Assembly (NCBI RefSeq): GCF_000719705.1
Contig: NZ_JOHO01000028.1
Span: 1 to 64,000, forward strand
Length of the DNA: 64,000 nucleotides
Reading direction: 5' to 3'
From: Streptomyces sp. NRRL S-350
Lineage (GTDB): Bacteria; Actinomycetota; Actinomycetes; Streptomycetales; Streptomycetaceae
The notes below the pieces were generated by a model. That model ran no database searches, was not told the origin of the DNA, and worked only from the letters and a program-made list of their open reading frames with translations. Position 1 is the first letter of the stretch, and each line of letters starts with the position of its first letter. The position numbers and the translations under genes are program-made. Below are positions 16,623 to 24,598 of this stretch, in pieces.

Positions 16623-16762
16623 GGAGGCCGTGCCGGACCCAGGCGGACCAGGCCGGGGCCCGTGACGGGGCACGGCGCTCCGCCGGGACGGGCCCGCACG
16701 CCCGTCGACCGGCGGTTCGAGGGGTCGCCCGGCGACGTGGTCCGTCGGCGGGCGACCGGGGA

Positions 16763-17965
16763 TCAGTCGGCGATCCGGTACTCCTCCAGGAGCCGGCGCC
16801 CGACGATCATCTTCTGGATCTCCGCAGTACCTTCACCGATGAGCAGCATCGGCGCCTCGCGGTAGAGGCGCTCGATCTCGTACTCCTTGGAGAAGCCGTA
16901 GCCGCCGTGGATGCGGAAGGCGTCCTCGACCACCTCCTTGCAGTACTCGGAGGCGAGGTACTTGGCCATGCCGGCCTCCAGGTCGTTGCGCTCGCCGCTG
17001 TCCTTCTTGCGGGCGGCCATGACCATCATCTGGTGGGCGGCCTCGACCTTGGTGGCCATCTCGGCGAGCTTGAACTGGATGGCCTGGTGCTCGGCGATCT
17101 TCTTGCCGAAGGTGGAGCGCTGCTGGGCGTAGGAGATGCCGAGTTCGAAGGCGCGGCGGGCGACACCGCAGCCGCGGGCGGCGACGTTGACGCGGCCGAC
17201 CTCGACGCCGTCCATCATCTGGTAGAAGCCGCGGCCCGGGACGCCGCCGAGGACGCGGTCGGCGGGGATCCGGACGTCCTGCAGCACCAGTTCGGTGGTG
17301 TCGACGCCCTTGTAGCCCATCTTCTCGATCTTGCCGGGCACGGTCAGGCCGGGAACCCTGGGGTTCGGGCCGAAACCGGCCTCCTTCTCGATCAGGAAGG
17401 TGGTCATGTTCTTGTACGGGCTGCTGCCGCCCTCGTCGGTCTTGCACAGGACCGCGACGAGGGTGGAGGTGCCGCCGTTGGTGAGCCACATCTTCTGGCC
17501 GTTGAGGACGTAGGAGTCCCCGTCCTTCACGCCCTTGGTGGAGATGGCCGAAACGTCGGACCCGAGGCCGGGCTCGGACATCGAGAAGGCGCCGCGGATT
17601 TCGCCGGCCGCCATCTTCGGCAGGAAGTGGTCCTTCTGCTCCTGGGTGCCGTGCGCGTTGATCATGTGCGCCACGATGAAGTGGGTGTTGACGATGCCGG
17701 AGACGGACATCCAGCCGCGGGCGATCTCCTCGACCACCAGGGCGTAGGTGAGCAGGGACTCGCCCAGGCCGCCGTACTCCTCGGGGATGGTCAGGCCGAA
17801 TAGGCCGAGCTGCTTCATGCCCTCGACGATGTCGGTCGGGTACTCGTCCTTGTGCTCCAGCTCGGTCGCGACCGGAATGATCTCCTTGTCGACGAAATCC
17901 CGCACGGTGGCGAGGATGTCCCGCTGGATCTCGGTGAGGCCGTCGGTCTGTGCGAGGCGTCCCAT
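16763..17965 (-). CDS. Acyl-CoA dehydrogenase, probably (2S)-methylsuccinyl-CoA dehydrogenase role
   Basis: This 400-residue flavoenzyme has typical acyl-CoA dehydrogenase blocks: FSMSEPGLGSDVSAI, KMWLTNGG, RSTFGKKIAEHQAIQFKLAEM and IHGGYGFSKEYEIERLYREAP. The catalytic base is Glu378 in IGEGT. It closes the ethylmalonyl-CoA gene set, where the needed reaction is oxidation of methylsuccinyl-CoA to mesaconyl-CoA. It is much shorter than the 550-residue proteobacterial Mcd, so the role is inferred from context; a butyryl- or isobutyryl-type substrate remains possible. A hairpin and a C10 tract lie between it and the MaoC gene, so its level may differ from the rest. Confidence 0.88.
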   Translation of the reverse strand: MGRLAQTDGLTEIQRDILATVRDFVDKEIIPVATELEHKDEYPTDIVEGMKQLGLFGLTIPEEYGGLGESLLTYALVVEEIARGWMSVSGIVNTHFIVAHMINAHGTQEQKDHFLPKMAAGEIRGAFSMSEPGLGSDVSAISTKGVKDGDSYVLNGQKMWLTNGGTSTLVAVLCKTDEGGSSPYKNMTTFLIEKEAGFGPNPRVPGLTVPGKIEKMGYKGVDTTELVLQDVRIPADRVLGGVPGRGFYQMMDGVEVGRVNVAARGCGVARRAFELGISYAQQRSTFGKKIAEHQAIQFKLAEMATKVEAAHQMMVMAARKKDSGERNDLEAGMAKYLASEYCKEVVEDAFRIHGGYGFSKEYEIERLYREAPMLLIGEGTAEIQKMIVGRRLLEEYRIAD

Positions 17966-17993
17966 CGTGCGGCTCCGAAAGGTCTAAGAGGGC

Positions 17994-18003
17994 GGGGGGG
18001 GGG
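17994..18003. repeat. G10/C10 homopolymer in the 5' leader of the dehydrogenase gene
   Basis: Ten consecutive G on the plus strand lie 29 bases upstream of the ATG of the acyl-CoA dehydrogenase gene (C10 in the mRNA sense). It is outside any coding sequence. Such runs are prone to slippage and to sequencing error. Confidence 0.9.
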
Positions 18004-18008
18004 ATTAC

Positions 18009-18046
18009 GGGGGCCCTGCCGGCGTGGCTGCGGCAGCAGGGCCCCC
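18009..18046 (-). terminator. Hairpin between MaoC and acyl-CoA dehydrogenase genes
   Basis: An 11-bp perfect stem (18009-18019 with 18036-18046) with a GC-rich interior lies after the MaoC stop. It may end the upstream operon or act as a partial attenuator before the dehydrogenase gene, which would then need its own promoter in the short gap. Confidence 0.55.
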
Positions 18047-18170
18047 TTCCGGGTGGGGGTCGGCCGATGACGGCGGCCTGCCCCTCCGGGGTCTTCGGAA
18101 GACCGGGGCCCCCGGTGAAGGGGACGGCGGCCTCCGACTGGGGGGAGGAGTGTCAGGAGAGGGGGAGCCG

Positions 18171-18674
18171 CTAGGAGAGCGGGGTCGGGCGGCCGGGCTG
18201 CTCGCCGCCGCGCTCCTTGGTGTAGGTCTCGGTGGGCACCATCACCTTGCGCCGGAAGACGCAGACGACCGTGCCGTCCTGCTTGTACCCCTTGGTCTCG
18301 ACGTGGACGATGCCGCGGTCGTCCTTGGACTTGGACGGCCACTTGTCGAGCACGGTGGTCTCGCCGTAGAGGGTGTCGCCGTGGAAGGTCGGCGCGATGT
18401 GCCGCAGCGACTCGATCTCCAGGTTGGCGATGGCCTTGCCGGAGACGTCCGGGACGGACATGCCGAGCAGCAGCGAGTAGATGTAGTTGCCCACCACGAC
18501 GTTCCGGCCGAAGTCCGTCGTCTTCTCCGCATAGTTGGTGTCCATGTGGAGGGGGTGGTGGTTCATGGTGAGCAGGCAGAAGAGGTGGTCGTCGTACTCG
18601 GTGACGGTCTTGCCGGGCCAGTGCCGGTAGACCGCGCCGACCTCGAACTCCTCGTAGGTGCGTCCGAACTGCAT
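18171..18674 (-). CDS. MaoC-family hydratase (mesaconyl-CoA hydratase role)
   Basis: This 167-residue single hot-dog-fold protein has MNHHPLHMDTNYAEKTTDFG (residues 37-56), the conserved stretch holding the catalytic-type His and Asp, and ends RRKVMVPTETYTKER. In the ethylmalonyl-CoA pathway it would hydrate mesaconyl-CoA to beta-methylmalyl-CoA. ATG 18674 gives a standard N-terminus (MQFGRTYEEFEVG) and lies 11 bases after the lyase stop, indicating co-transcription with the lyase, meaA and ccr. Confidence 0.87.
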   Translation of the reverse strand: MQFGRTYEEFEVGAVYRHWPGKTVTEYDDHLFCLLTMNHHPLHMDTNYAEKTTDFGRNVVVGNYIYSLLLGMSVPDVSGKAIANLEIESLRHIAPTFHGDTLYGETTVLDKWPSKSKDDRGIVHVETKGYKQDGTVVCVFRRKVMVPTETYTKERGGEQPGRPTPLS

Positions 18675-18685
18675 GCCGGGGGCCC

Positions 18686-19663
18686 TCAGCTTTCCGGGAT
18701 CTCGAACTTGGTGGTGCGCTGCATGCCCGCGGCCCGGCCCTTGCCCGCGACGACCAGGGCCATCTTGCGGCTGGCCTCGTCGATCATCTCGTCGCCGAGC
18801 ATCGCGGAGCCCTTGGCGCCGCCCGCCTCGGAGGTGCAGTAGTCGTAGGCGTCGAGGATCAGCTCGGCGTGGTCGTAGTCCGCCTGCGAGGGCGAGTAGA
18901 TCTCGTTCGCGGCGGCGACCTGGTCGGGGTGGAGCACCCACTTGCCGTCGAAGCCGAGGGCGGCGGAGCGGCCGGCCACCTCGCGGTAGCCCTCCTGGTT
19001 GCGGATCTGCAGGTACGGGCCGTCGATCGCCTGGAGGTCGTTGGCGCGGGCGGCCATCAGGATGCGCATCAGGATGTAGTGGTAGGCGTCGGCCCCGTAA
19101 CCGGGCGGCTGCTCGCCGACGACCAGGGACTTCATGTTGATGGAGGCCATGAAGTCGGCGGGGCCGAAGATGATGGTCTCCAGCCGGGGCGAGGCCTCGG
19201 CGATGGCGTCGACGTTGATCAGGCCCTTGGCGTTCTCGATCTGCGCCTCGATGCCGATCTTCCCGACCTCGAAGCCCATGGTCTTCTCGATCTGGGTGAG
19301 CAGGAGGTCGAGCGCCTTGACCTGGCCGGCGTCCTGGACCTTGGGCAGCATGATGCAGTCGAGGTTGGGGCCGGCGCCCTCGACCACGGTGATCACGTCG
19401 CGGTAGGTCCAGTGGGTGGTCCAGTCGTTGACCCGGACGACCTTCGTCTTGCCGCCCCAGTCGCCGTTGTTGAGCGCGTCGACGATGTTGTGGCGGGCGC
19501 TCTCCTTGACGAGCGGCGCGCAGGCGTCCTCCAGGTCGAGGAAGACCTGGTCGGCCGGGAGGCCCTGGGCCTTCTCCAGGAAGCGCGGGTTGCTGCCCGG
19601 TACGGCGAGGCAGGAGCGGCGCGGGCGCAGACGGTTGCTCGAGGTGTCGCTTGCGGTGCTCAT
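18686..19663 (-). CDS. HpcH/HpaI-CitE family CoA-ester lyase (malyl-/methylmalyl-CoA lyase role)
   Basis: This 325-residue TIM-barrel lyase has SCLAVPGSNPRFLEKA, DLEDA (43-47), KIGIEAQIENAKGL and FGPADFMASINM, the phosphate- and Mg-binding blocks of the CitE/malyl-CoA lyase family. In this cluster it would cleave beta-methylmalyl-CoA to glyoxylate and propionyl-CoA, and possibly malyl-CoA. It lies 27 bases after meaA in the same operon. Confidence 0.88.
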   Translation of the reverse strand: MSTASDTSSNRLRPRRSCLAVPGSNPRFLEKAQGLPADQVFLDLEDACAPLVKESARHNIVDALNNGDWGGKTKVVRVNDWTTHWTYRDVITVVEGAGPNLDCIMLPKVQDAGQVKALDLLLTQIEKTMGFEVGKIGIEAQIENAKGLINVDAIAEASPRLETIIFGPADFMASINMKSLVVGEQPPGYGADAYHYILMRILMAARANDLQAIDGPYLQIRNQEGYREVAGRSAALGFDGKWVLHPDQVAAANEIYSPSQADYDHAELILDAYDYCTSEAGGAKGSAMLGDEMIDEASRKMALVVAGKGRAAGMQRTTKFEIPES

Positions 19664-19690
19664 GAGGGTCGTTCTGTTCCTTCCCAGTGG

Positions 19691-21718
19691 TCAGCTGGTG
19701 GCCGCGGGTGCGGGCGTCCACGGCTGGAGCTTGTTGGCGAGCCGGATCTCGTCCACGATCCGGCCGATGATGGTCGTGATGCCGAAGTCCTTCGGGGTGA
19801 ACACGGCGGCGACGCCGGCGGCCCTGAGGGCCTCGCCGTCCGCTGCCGGGATGATGCCACCCACGATCACCGGGACATCCTGCACCCCGGCGCGGCGCAG
19901 CCGCTTCAGGACGTCGGGCACCAGCTCGCAGTGCGCGCCGGAGAGGATGGACAGGCCCACGCAGTGGACGTCCTCCGCGACGGCGGCGGAGACGATCTGC
20001 TCCGGGGTCAGCCGGATGCCCTGGTAGACCACCTCGAACCCGGCGTCGCGGGCCCGGACGGCGATCTGCTCGGCACCGTTGGAGTGCCCGTCCAGGCCGG
20101 GCTTGCCGACCAGCAGGCGCAGCCGGCCGGCGCCCAGTTCCTCGGCGGTCGCGGCGACCGCGGCGCGGACCTGCTCCAGCTCCCCGCCCGGCTCGGCGGC
20201 GACCGCGACGGGCGCCCCGCCGACCCCGGTGGGGGCGCGGTACTCGCCGAAGACCTCGCGCAGGGCGAAGGACCACTCGCCGGTGGTGACACCGGCCCGG
20301 GCGCAGGCGAGCGTGGCCGGCATCAGGTTGGCGTCGGTGGCGGCGACGGCCTTGAGCTCGGCCAGTGACGCCTGGACGGCGGCCTCGTCGCGCTGTCCGC
20401 GCCAGGCCTGCAGCGCGGCGAGCACGGACTGCTCGGAGGCCGGGTCGACCACCATGATCGCGGTGTCGAGGTCGGCCGTGAGCGGGCTGGGCTCGGTGGT
20501 GTCGAAGCAGTTGACCCCGACGATCCGGTCCTCGCCGGACTCGATCCGGGCCCGGCGGGCGGCGTGCGAGGACACCAGGTTGGACTTCAGGTAGCCGGAC
20601 TCGACGGCCGGGATCACCCCGCCCATCTCCAGCACCTTGGCGATCTCCGCCTCCGCGCCGTCCAGCAGCGCGGCGGTCTTGGCCTCGATCACCTCGGAGC
20701 CGTTGAAGATGTCGCCGTACTCCAGCAGGTCCGACTCGTACGCCAGCACCTGCTGGATCCGCAGCGACCACTGCTGGTCCCACGGCCGGGGCAGGCCGAG
20801 CGCCTCGTTCCAGGCGGGCAGCTGGACGGCGCGGGCGCGGGCGTCCTTGGAGAGGGTGACGGCCAGCATCTCCAGGACGATCCGCTGGACGTTGTTCTCC
20901 GGCTGGGCCTCCGTCAGGCCGAGGGAGTTGACCTGGACGCCGTAGCGGAAGCGGCGCTGCTTCGGGTCCGTCACGCCGTACCGCTCCAGGGTGACCTTCT
21001 CCCAGAGCCGGGCGAAGGCGCGCATCTTGCACATCTCCTCGACGAAGCGCACTCCGGCGTTCACGAAGAAGGAGATCCGGGCGACCACCTCGCCCATCCG
21101 CTCGGCGGGCACCTGGCCGGAGTCGCGGACGGCGTCGAGCACCGAGATGGCGGTGCACATCGCGTACGCGATCTCCTGGACGGGCGTGGCCCCGGCCTCC
21201 TGCAGGTGGTAGCTGCAGATGTTGATCGGGTTCCACTTGGGGAGGTTGCCGACCGTGTAGGCGATCATGTCGGTGATCAGCCGCACCGACGGGCCGGGCG
21301 GGAAGACGTGCGTCCCGCGCGACAGGTACTCCTTGACGATGTCGTTCTGGGTGGTGCCGGTCAGCTTGGCGATGTCGGCGCCCTGCTCCTCGGCGACCAC
21401 CTGGTAGAGCGCCAGCAGCCACATCGCGGTGGCGTTGATCGTCATGGAGGTGTTGGTCCGCTCGAGCGGGATGCCGTCGAACAGGGCGCGCATGTCGCCG
21501 ACGTGGCCGACCGGGACGCCGACCCGGCCCACCTCGCCGCGGGCGAGGACGTGGTCGGAGTCGTAGCCGGTCTGGGTCGGCAGGTCGAAGGCGACGGACA
21601 GGCCGGTCTGGCCCTTCGCCAGGTTCCGCCGGTAGAGAGCGTTGGAGTCGCTCGCGGTGGAGTGGCCGGCGTAGGTGCGCATCAGCCACGGCCGGTCGCG
21701 CTTCTGGGGCTCGGTCAT
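19691..21718 (-). CDS. meaA: MeaA, ethylmalonyl-CoA mutase (coenzyme B12-dependent)
   Basis: This 675-residue mutase has the TIM-barrel substrate domain (SVAFDLPTQTGYDSDHVLARGEVG here as residues about 41-64; key Thr/Gln/Thr/Gly) and a C-terminal B12-binding domain with DGHSNG, the DxHxxG motif whose His ligates cobalt, near residue 541. It converts (2R)-ethylmalonyl-CoA to methylsuccinyl-CoA. It sits directly after ccr and before the lyase. Unlike methylmalonyl-CoA mutase it combines both domains without a separate small subunit. Confidence 0.94.
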   Translation of the reverse strand: MTEPQKRDRPWLMRTYAGHSTASDSNALYRRNLAKGQTGLSVAFDLPTQTGYDSDHVLARGEVGRVGVPVGHVGDMRALFDGIPLERTNTSMTINATAMWLLALYQVVAEEQGADIAKLTGTTQNDIVKEYLSRGTHVFPPGPSVRLITDMIAYTVGNLPKWNPINICSYHLQEAGATPVQEIAYAMCTAISVLDAVRDSGQVPAERMGEVVARISFFVNAGVRFVEEMCKMRAFARLWEKVTLERYGVTDPKQRRFRYGVQVNSLGLTEAQPENNVQRIVLEMLAVTLSKDARARAVQLPAWNEALGLPRPWDQQWSLRIQQVLAYESDLLEYGDIFNGSEVIEAKTAALLDGAEAEIAKVLEMGGVIPAVESGYLKSNLVSSHAARRARIESGEDRIVGVNCFDTTEPSPLTADLDTAIMVVDPASEQSVLAALQAWRGQRDEAAVQASLAELKAVAATDANLMPATLACARAGVTTGEWSFALREVFGEYRAPTGVGGAPVAVAAEPGGELEQVRAAVAATAEELGAGRLRLLVGKPGLDGHSNGAEQIAVRARDAGFEVVYQGIRLTPEQIVSAAVAEDVHCVGLSILSGAHCELVPDVLKRLRRAGVQDVPVIVGGIIPAADGEALRAAGVAAVFTPKDFGITTIIGRIVDEIRLANKLQPWTPAPAATS

Positions 21719-21728
21719 CGGATCCGTC

Positions 21729-23099
21729 TCACACGTTCCGGGTCGGCTGGACGGTCCGCTCGTCGAGCTCGCGGAACAGGTTGATGGCGGGCAGGTGCTT
21801 CGCGCGGAGCTCCTGGTCGCGCACGCCGAGGCCTTCCTCCGGCGCGAGGCAGAGCACGCCGACCTTGCCCTGGTGCTTGTTGTGGTGCACGTCGAGGGCG
21901 GCCTGCCCGGTCTCCTCCAGGGAGTAGACCTTGGACAGGGTCGGGTGGATCTTGCCCTTGGCGACCAGGCGGTTGGCCTCGAAGGCCTCGCGGTAGTTGG
22001 CGAAGTGCGAGCCGACGATGCGCTTCAGCGACATCCACAGGTAGCGGTTGTCGTACTGGTGCATGAAGCCGGAGGTGGAGGCGCAGGTGACGATGGTGCC
22101 GCCCTTGCGGGTGACGTACACCGAGGCGCCGAAGGTCTCGCGGCCCGGGTGCTCGAAGACGATGTCGACGTCCTCGCCGCCGGTGAACTCGCGGATCCTG
22201 GAGCCCAGGCGCTTCCACTCGCGCGGGTCCTGGTTGTTCTCGTCCTTCCAGAACCGGTAGCCCTCGGCGGAGCGGTCGATGATCGCCTCGGCGCCCATGG
22301 CGCGGCAGATCTCGGCCTTCTGGTCGCTGGAGACCACGCAGATCGGGGTGGCGCCGCCGGCCAGCGCGTACTGGGTGGCGTACGAGCCGAGGCCGCCGCT
22401 GGCGCCCCAGATCAGCACGTTGTCGCCCTGCTTCATGCCGGCGCCGTTGCGCGAGACCAGCTGGCGGTAGGCGGTGGAGTTGACCAGGCCGGGGGAGGCG
22501 GCCTCCTCCCAGGTGAGGTGCGCGGGCTTGGGCAGCAGCTGGTTGGTCTTCACCAGGGCCAGCTGGGCGAGGCCGCCGAAGTTGGTCTCGAAGCCCCAGA
22601 TGCGCTGCTCCGGGTCCATCATCGTGTCGTCGTGGCCGTCCGGGGACTCCAGCTCGACCGAGAGGCAGTGCGCGACGACCTCGTCGCCGGGCTTCCAGGC
22701 GTTGACCCCGGCGCCGGTGCGCAGCACCACGCCGGCGAGGTCGGAGCCGAGGACGTGGTACGGCAGGTCGTGGCGCTTGGTGAGCGGCGAGAGCCGGCCG
22801 TAGCGCTCCAGGAACCCGAAGGTGGAGACCGGCTCGAAGATCGAGCTCCACACGGTGTTGTAGTTCACCGAGCTGGCCATGACGGCGACGAGGGCCTCGC
22901 CCGGGCCCAGCTCGGGGAGGGCGACCTCGTCGAGGTGAAGGGACTTGCGGGGGTCCTTGTCGCGGCTGTCGAGGCCCGCGAACATCTGCTCCTCGTCCTT
23001 GTGGAGCGTCACGGCCCGGTAGGACTCGGGGAGCTTGATCGCCGCGTAGTCGGCCGACGTGGCGTCGGTGCTGAGGATCGCGTCGAGGATTTCCTGCAT
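21729..23099 (-). CDS. ccr: Crotonyl-CoA carboxylase/reductase
   Basis: This 456-residue medium-chain dehydrogenase-type enzyme reductively carboxylates crotonyl-CoA with NADPH and CO2 to ethylmalonyl-CoA, the entry step of the pathway and a source of polyketide extender units. The NADPH loop is WGASGGLGSYATQ (231-243). With ATG 23099 as residue 1, N81, F170, E171 and H365, known from K. setae to hold CO2, fall at exactly those positions, which supports this start. It leads the operon and has palindromic operator-like sites about 215-255 bases upstream. Confidence 0.97.
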   Translation of the reverse strand: MQEILDAILSTDATSADYAAIKLPESYRAVTLHKDEEQMFAGLDSRDKDPRKSLHLDEVALPELGPGEALVAVMASSVNYNTVWSSIFEPVSTFGFLERYGRLSPLTKRHDLPYHVLGSDLAGVVLRTGAGVNAWKPGDEVVAHCLSVELESPDGHDDTMMDPEQRIWGFETNFGGLAQLALVKTNQLLPKPAHLTWEEAASPGLVNSTAYRQLVSRNGAGMKQGDNVLIWGASGGLGSYATQYALAGGATPICVVSSDQKAEICRAMGAEAIIDRSAEGYRFWKDENNQDPREWKRLGSRIREFTGGEDVDIVFEHPGRETFGASVYVTRKGGTIVTCASTSGFMHQYDNRYLWMSLKRIVGSHFANYREAFEANRLVAKGKIHPTLSKVYSLEETGQAALDVHHNKHQGKVGVLCLAPEEGLGVRDQELRAKHLPAINLFRELDERTVQPTRNV

Positions 23100-23312
23100 G
23101 GCTGCCTCCGAAGGCGTACCTGTGTGAGGGTCACAGGGCGTCTGGGGGAGCCGGGAGCGGACACCGGCTTCGCTGAGGTGGGTGGTGGGCGGGTCGGGCT
23201 GGGCGCCCGGCGTGGACCGGGCGGGCTGGCTCTGCTCCCGGGGTGTGGGAACACCGGCCGACGGCGCGCCGAGGTGGGGAGCCGCGGCGCCGCGACTGGT
23301 GGGTAACAAGGT

Positions 23313-23351
23313 AGTGGCACCCTGTGCCACTCGTAAAGACACCGGGTGCCA
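23313..23351. promoter_or_regulatory. Two operator-like palindromes upstream of ccr
   Basis: Site A (23315-23329) is TGGCACCCTGTGCCA, within the 19-bp perfect palindrome AGTGGCACCCTGTGCCACT. Site B (23337-23351) is AGACACCGGGTGCCA, 13 of 15 bases matching TGGCACCGGGTGCCA. Their centres are 22 bp apart, two helical turns. They lie in the promoter region of ccr, downstream of a TetR-type regulator gene, whose 3' end contains two more copies of the motif. The remainder of 23100-23312 shows no gene. Confidence 0.65.
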
Positions 23352-23413
23352 GTAATTCCGGCCGTTCGAAACGGGCCGTAACGGCGCTTGACGCGCGTTG
23401 CGCGGACAGCCGA

Positions 23414-23445
23414 AAGGCCCGCGCCGACGAATCGGCGCGGGCCTT
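23414..23445 (-). terminator. Terminator of the TetR gene
   Basis: A perfect 14-bp stem (23414-23427 with 23432-23445) closed by the tetraloop CGAA lies 32 bases after the TetR stop. It isolates the regulator transcript from ccr. Confidence 0.8.
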
Positions 23446-23477
23446 GTTCACCGCTATGAGCTGCGGAAACGCCGGAT

Positions 23478-24401
23478 CTACGACTCCCGGGCACCAGTCA
23501 GGGCGGCCCGGATGCTGTCCACCACGACGTCCAGTGGAGCGTCCGTCCGGGCGACTGTGATGAGTACCTCACCTCCGGGGCTGGCACTCAGTGCGCTCTC
23601 GACGAGGACGTCCCCAGGGGCCCCACTGGCACCGGGTGCCACCAAGGATCCCCGGCGTCTGGCCCCCGGCTCGCTGGAGGCCCAGAAGGTCCGCCGGATC
23701 ACCTCGAAGGAGTGGTCCAGCTGCGCCTCGACGTCCCCACGCCCGCCGGCCCGCAGCCAGCGCCGCAGCACGTGGTTGTGCGCCGCGACGACCGCCGCCG
23801 CCGAGACCTCCGCCAGCATCGAGTCGTCCTCGCCGCCCCGCTGCCAGCCGGACGGGATCGGCTCGCCGGTGTCGAACCGCCCCAGCAGGTACCGGGTGAA
23901 CAGCCGCTCGTAGCGGGCCACCACGGCGATCTCCCGCTCGCGCAGCGCCGGCACCTGGCGGATCAGCTGGTACCGCGCGACCGACACCCCCGGCGTGGAG
24001 GCGTACATCCGCAGCACCTCCTTGATGCCGCGGCACACCACGTCCAGCGGGTGCTCCTCCGGTTCGGCACTGGCCAGCAGGTCGGCCACCCGGACGAGGG
24101 TGTCGTCGTGGTCCGGGAAGATCGCCTCCTCCTTGGACCGGAAGTACCGGAAGAAGGTGCGCCGGGCCACCCCGGCGGCGGCCGCGATCTGGTCGACCGT
24201 GGTCTCCTCGTAGCCCTGCGAGGCGAACAGCTCCATCGCGGCCGTGGCCAGGTCCTGGCGCATCTGCTGGCGCTGCGCCGCCGCCCGGCGGCTGCCCGGT
24301 CCGCCCCCCTCCGGCCCGGTGCCCCCGGTCGAGGGAGCCGGCCGGCCGGCGCCGGGCGAACCGGTGGTGTGCTGCGGGGAGGCTGACTGAACCCGATCCA
24401 T
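23478..24401 (-). CDS. TetR-family regulator of the ethylmalonyl-CoA region
   Basis: This 307-residue protein has a 45-residue Gly/Pro-rich N-terminal tail, then a TetR DNA-binding domain (LATAAMELFASQGYEETTVD, IAAAAGVARRTFFRYFRSKE, residues about 50-95) and a long helical ligand domain. It is longer than usual for TetR (about 200), with extra tail and C-terminal residues. It lies between ccr and the hydroxybutyryl-CoA dehydrogenase gene, so control of both by an acyl-CoA ligand is likely but inferred. Two copies of the TGGCAC-type palindrome (23582-23596, 23627-23641) lie inside its own 3' coding part. Confidence 0.88.
   Translation of the reverse strand: MDRVQSASPQHTTGSPGAGRPAPSTGGTGPEGGGPGSRRAAAQRQQMRQDLATAAMELFASQGYEETTVDQIAAAAGVARRTFFRYFRSKEEAIFPDHDDTLVRVADLLASAEPEEHPLDVVCRGIKEVLRMYASTPGVSVARYQLIRQVPALREREIAVVARYERLFTRYLLGRFDTGEPIPSGWQRGGEDDSMLAEVSAAAVVAAHNHVLRRWLRAGGRGDVEAQLDHSFEVIRRTFWASSEPGARRRGSLVAPGASGAPGDVLVESALSASPGGEVLITVARTDAPLDVVVDSIRAALTGARES
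23582..23641. promoter_or_regulatory. Two operator-like palindromes inside the TetR gene
   Basis: Site C (23582-23596) is TGGCACTCAGTGCGC, one base from symmetric in the arms; site D (23627-23641) is TGGCACCGGGTGCCA, perfectly symmetric. Both match the two sites in front of ccr. Being coding, they could have arisen by chance; four matches within 330 bases argue otherwise. Confidence 0.45.
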
Positions 24402-24598
24402 GTCCGGAACGCTACACGGCCCCGCGGGCACGGCCGCGGCCCTTCCCCGGCGCACCGGTGCGACCGGGCCGGACACGACCGGCCGGGGCCAGCGCGAGGA
24501 CACCGTCCCCGGGCTCCAGCCCGGGCGGCCGGAGGGAGCGCCCCCGTGCGCCGACGCGCCGTTGCCGTGGGCCGCGCCGCCGCCGGGCTGGGGCGTGG

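Noticed and set aside
18675-21689. A long minus-strand frame running through the lyase and meaA genes in phase with the MaoC gene
   Set aside because: Only the last 167 codons look like protein (MaoC); the rest is Arg/Pro/Ala-rich and overlaps meaA and the lyase in another frame.
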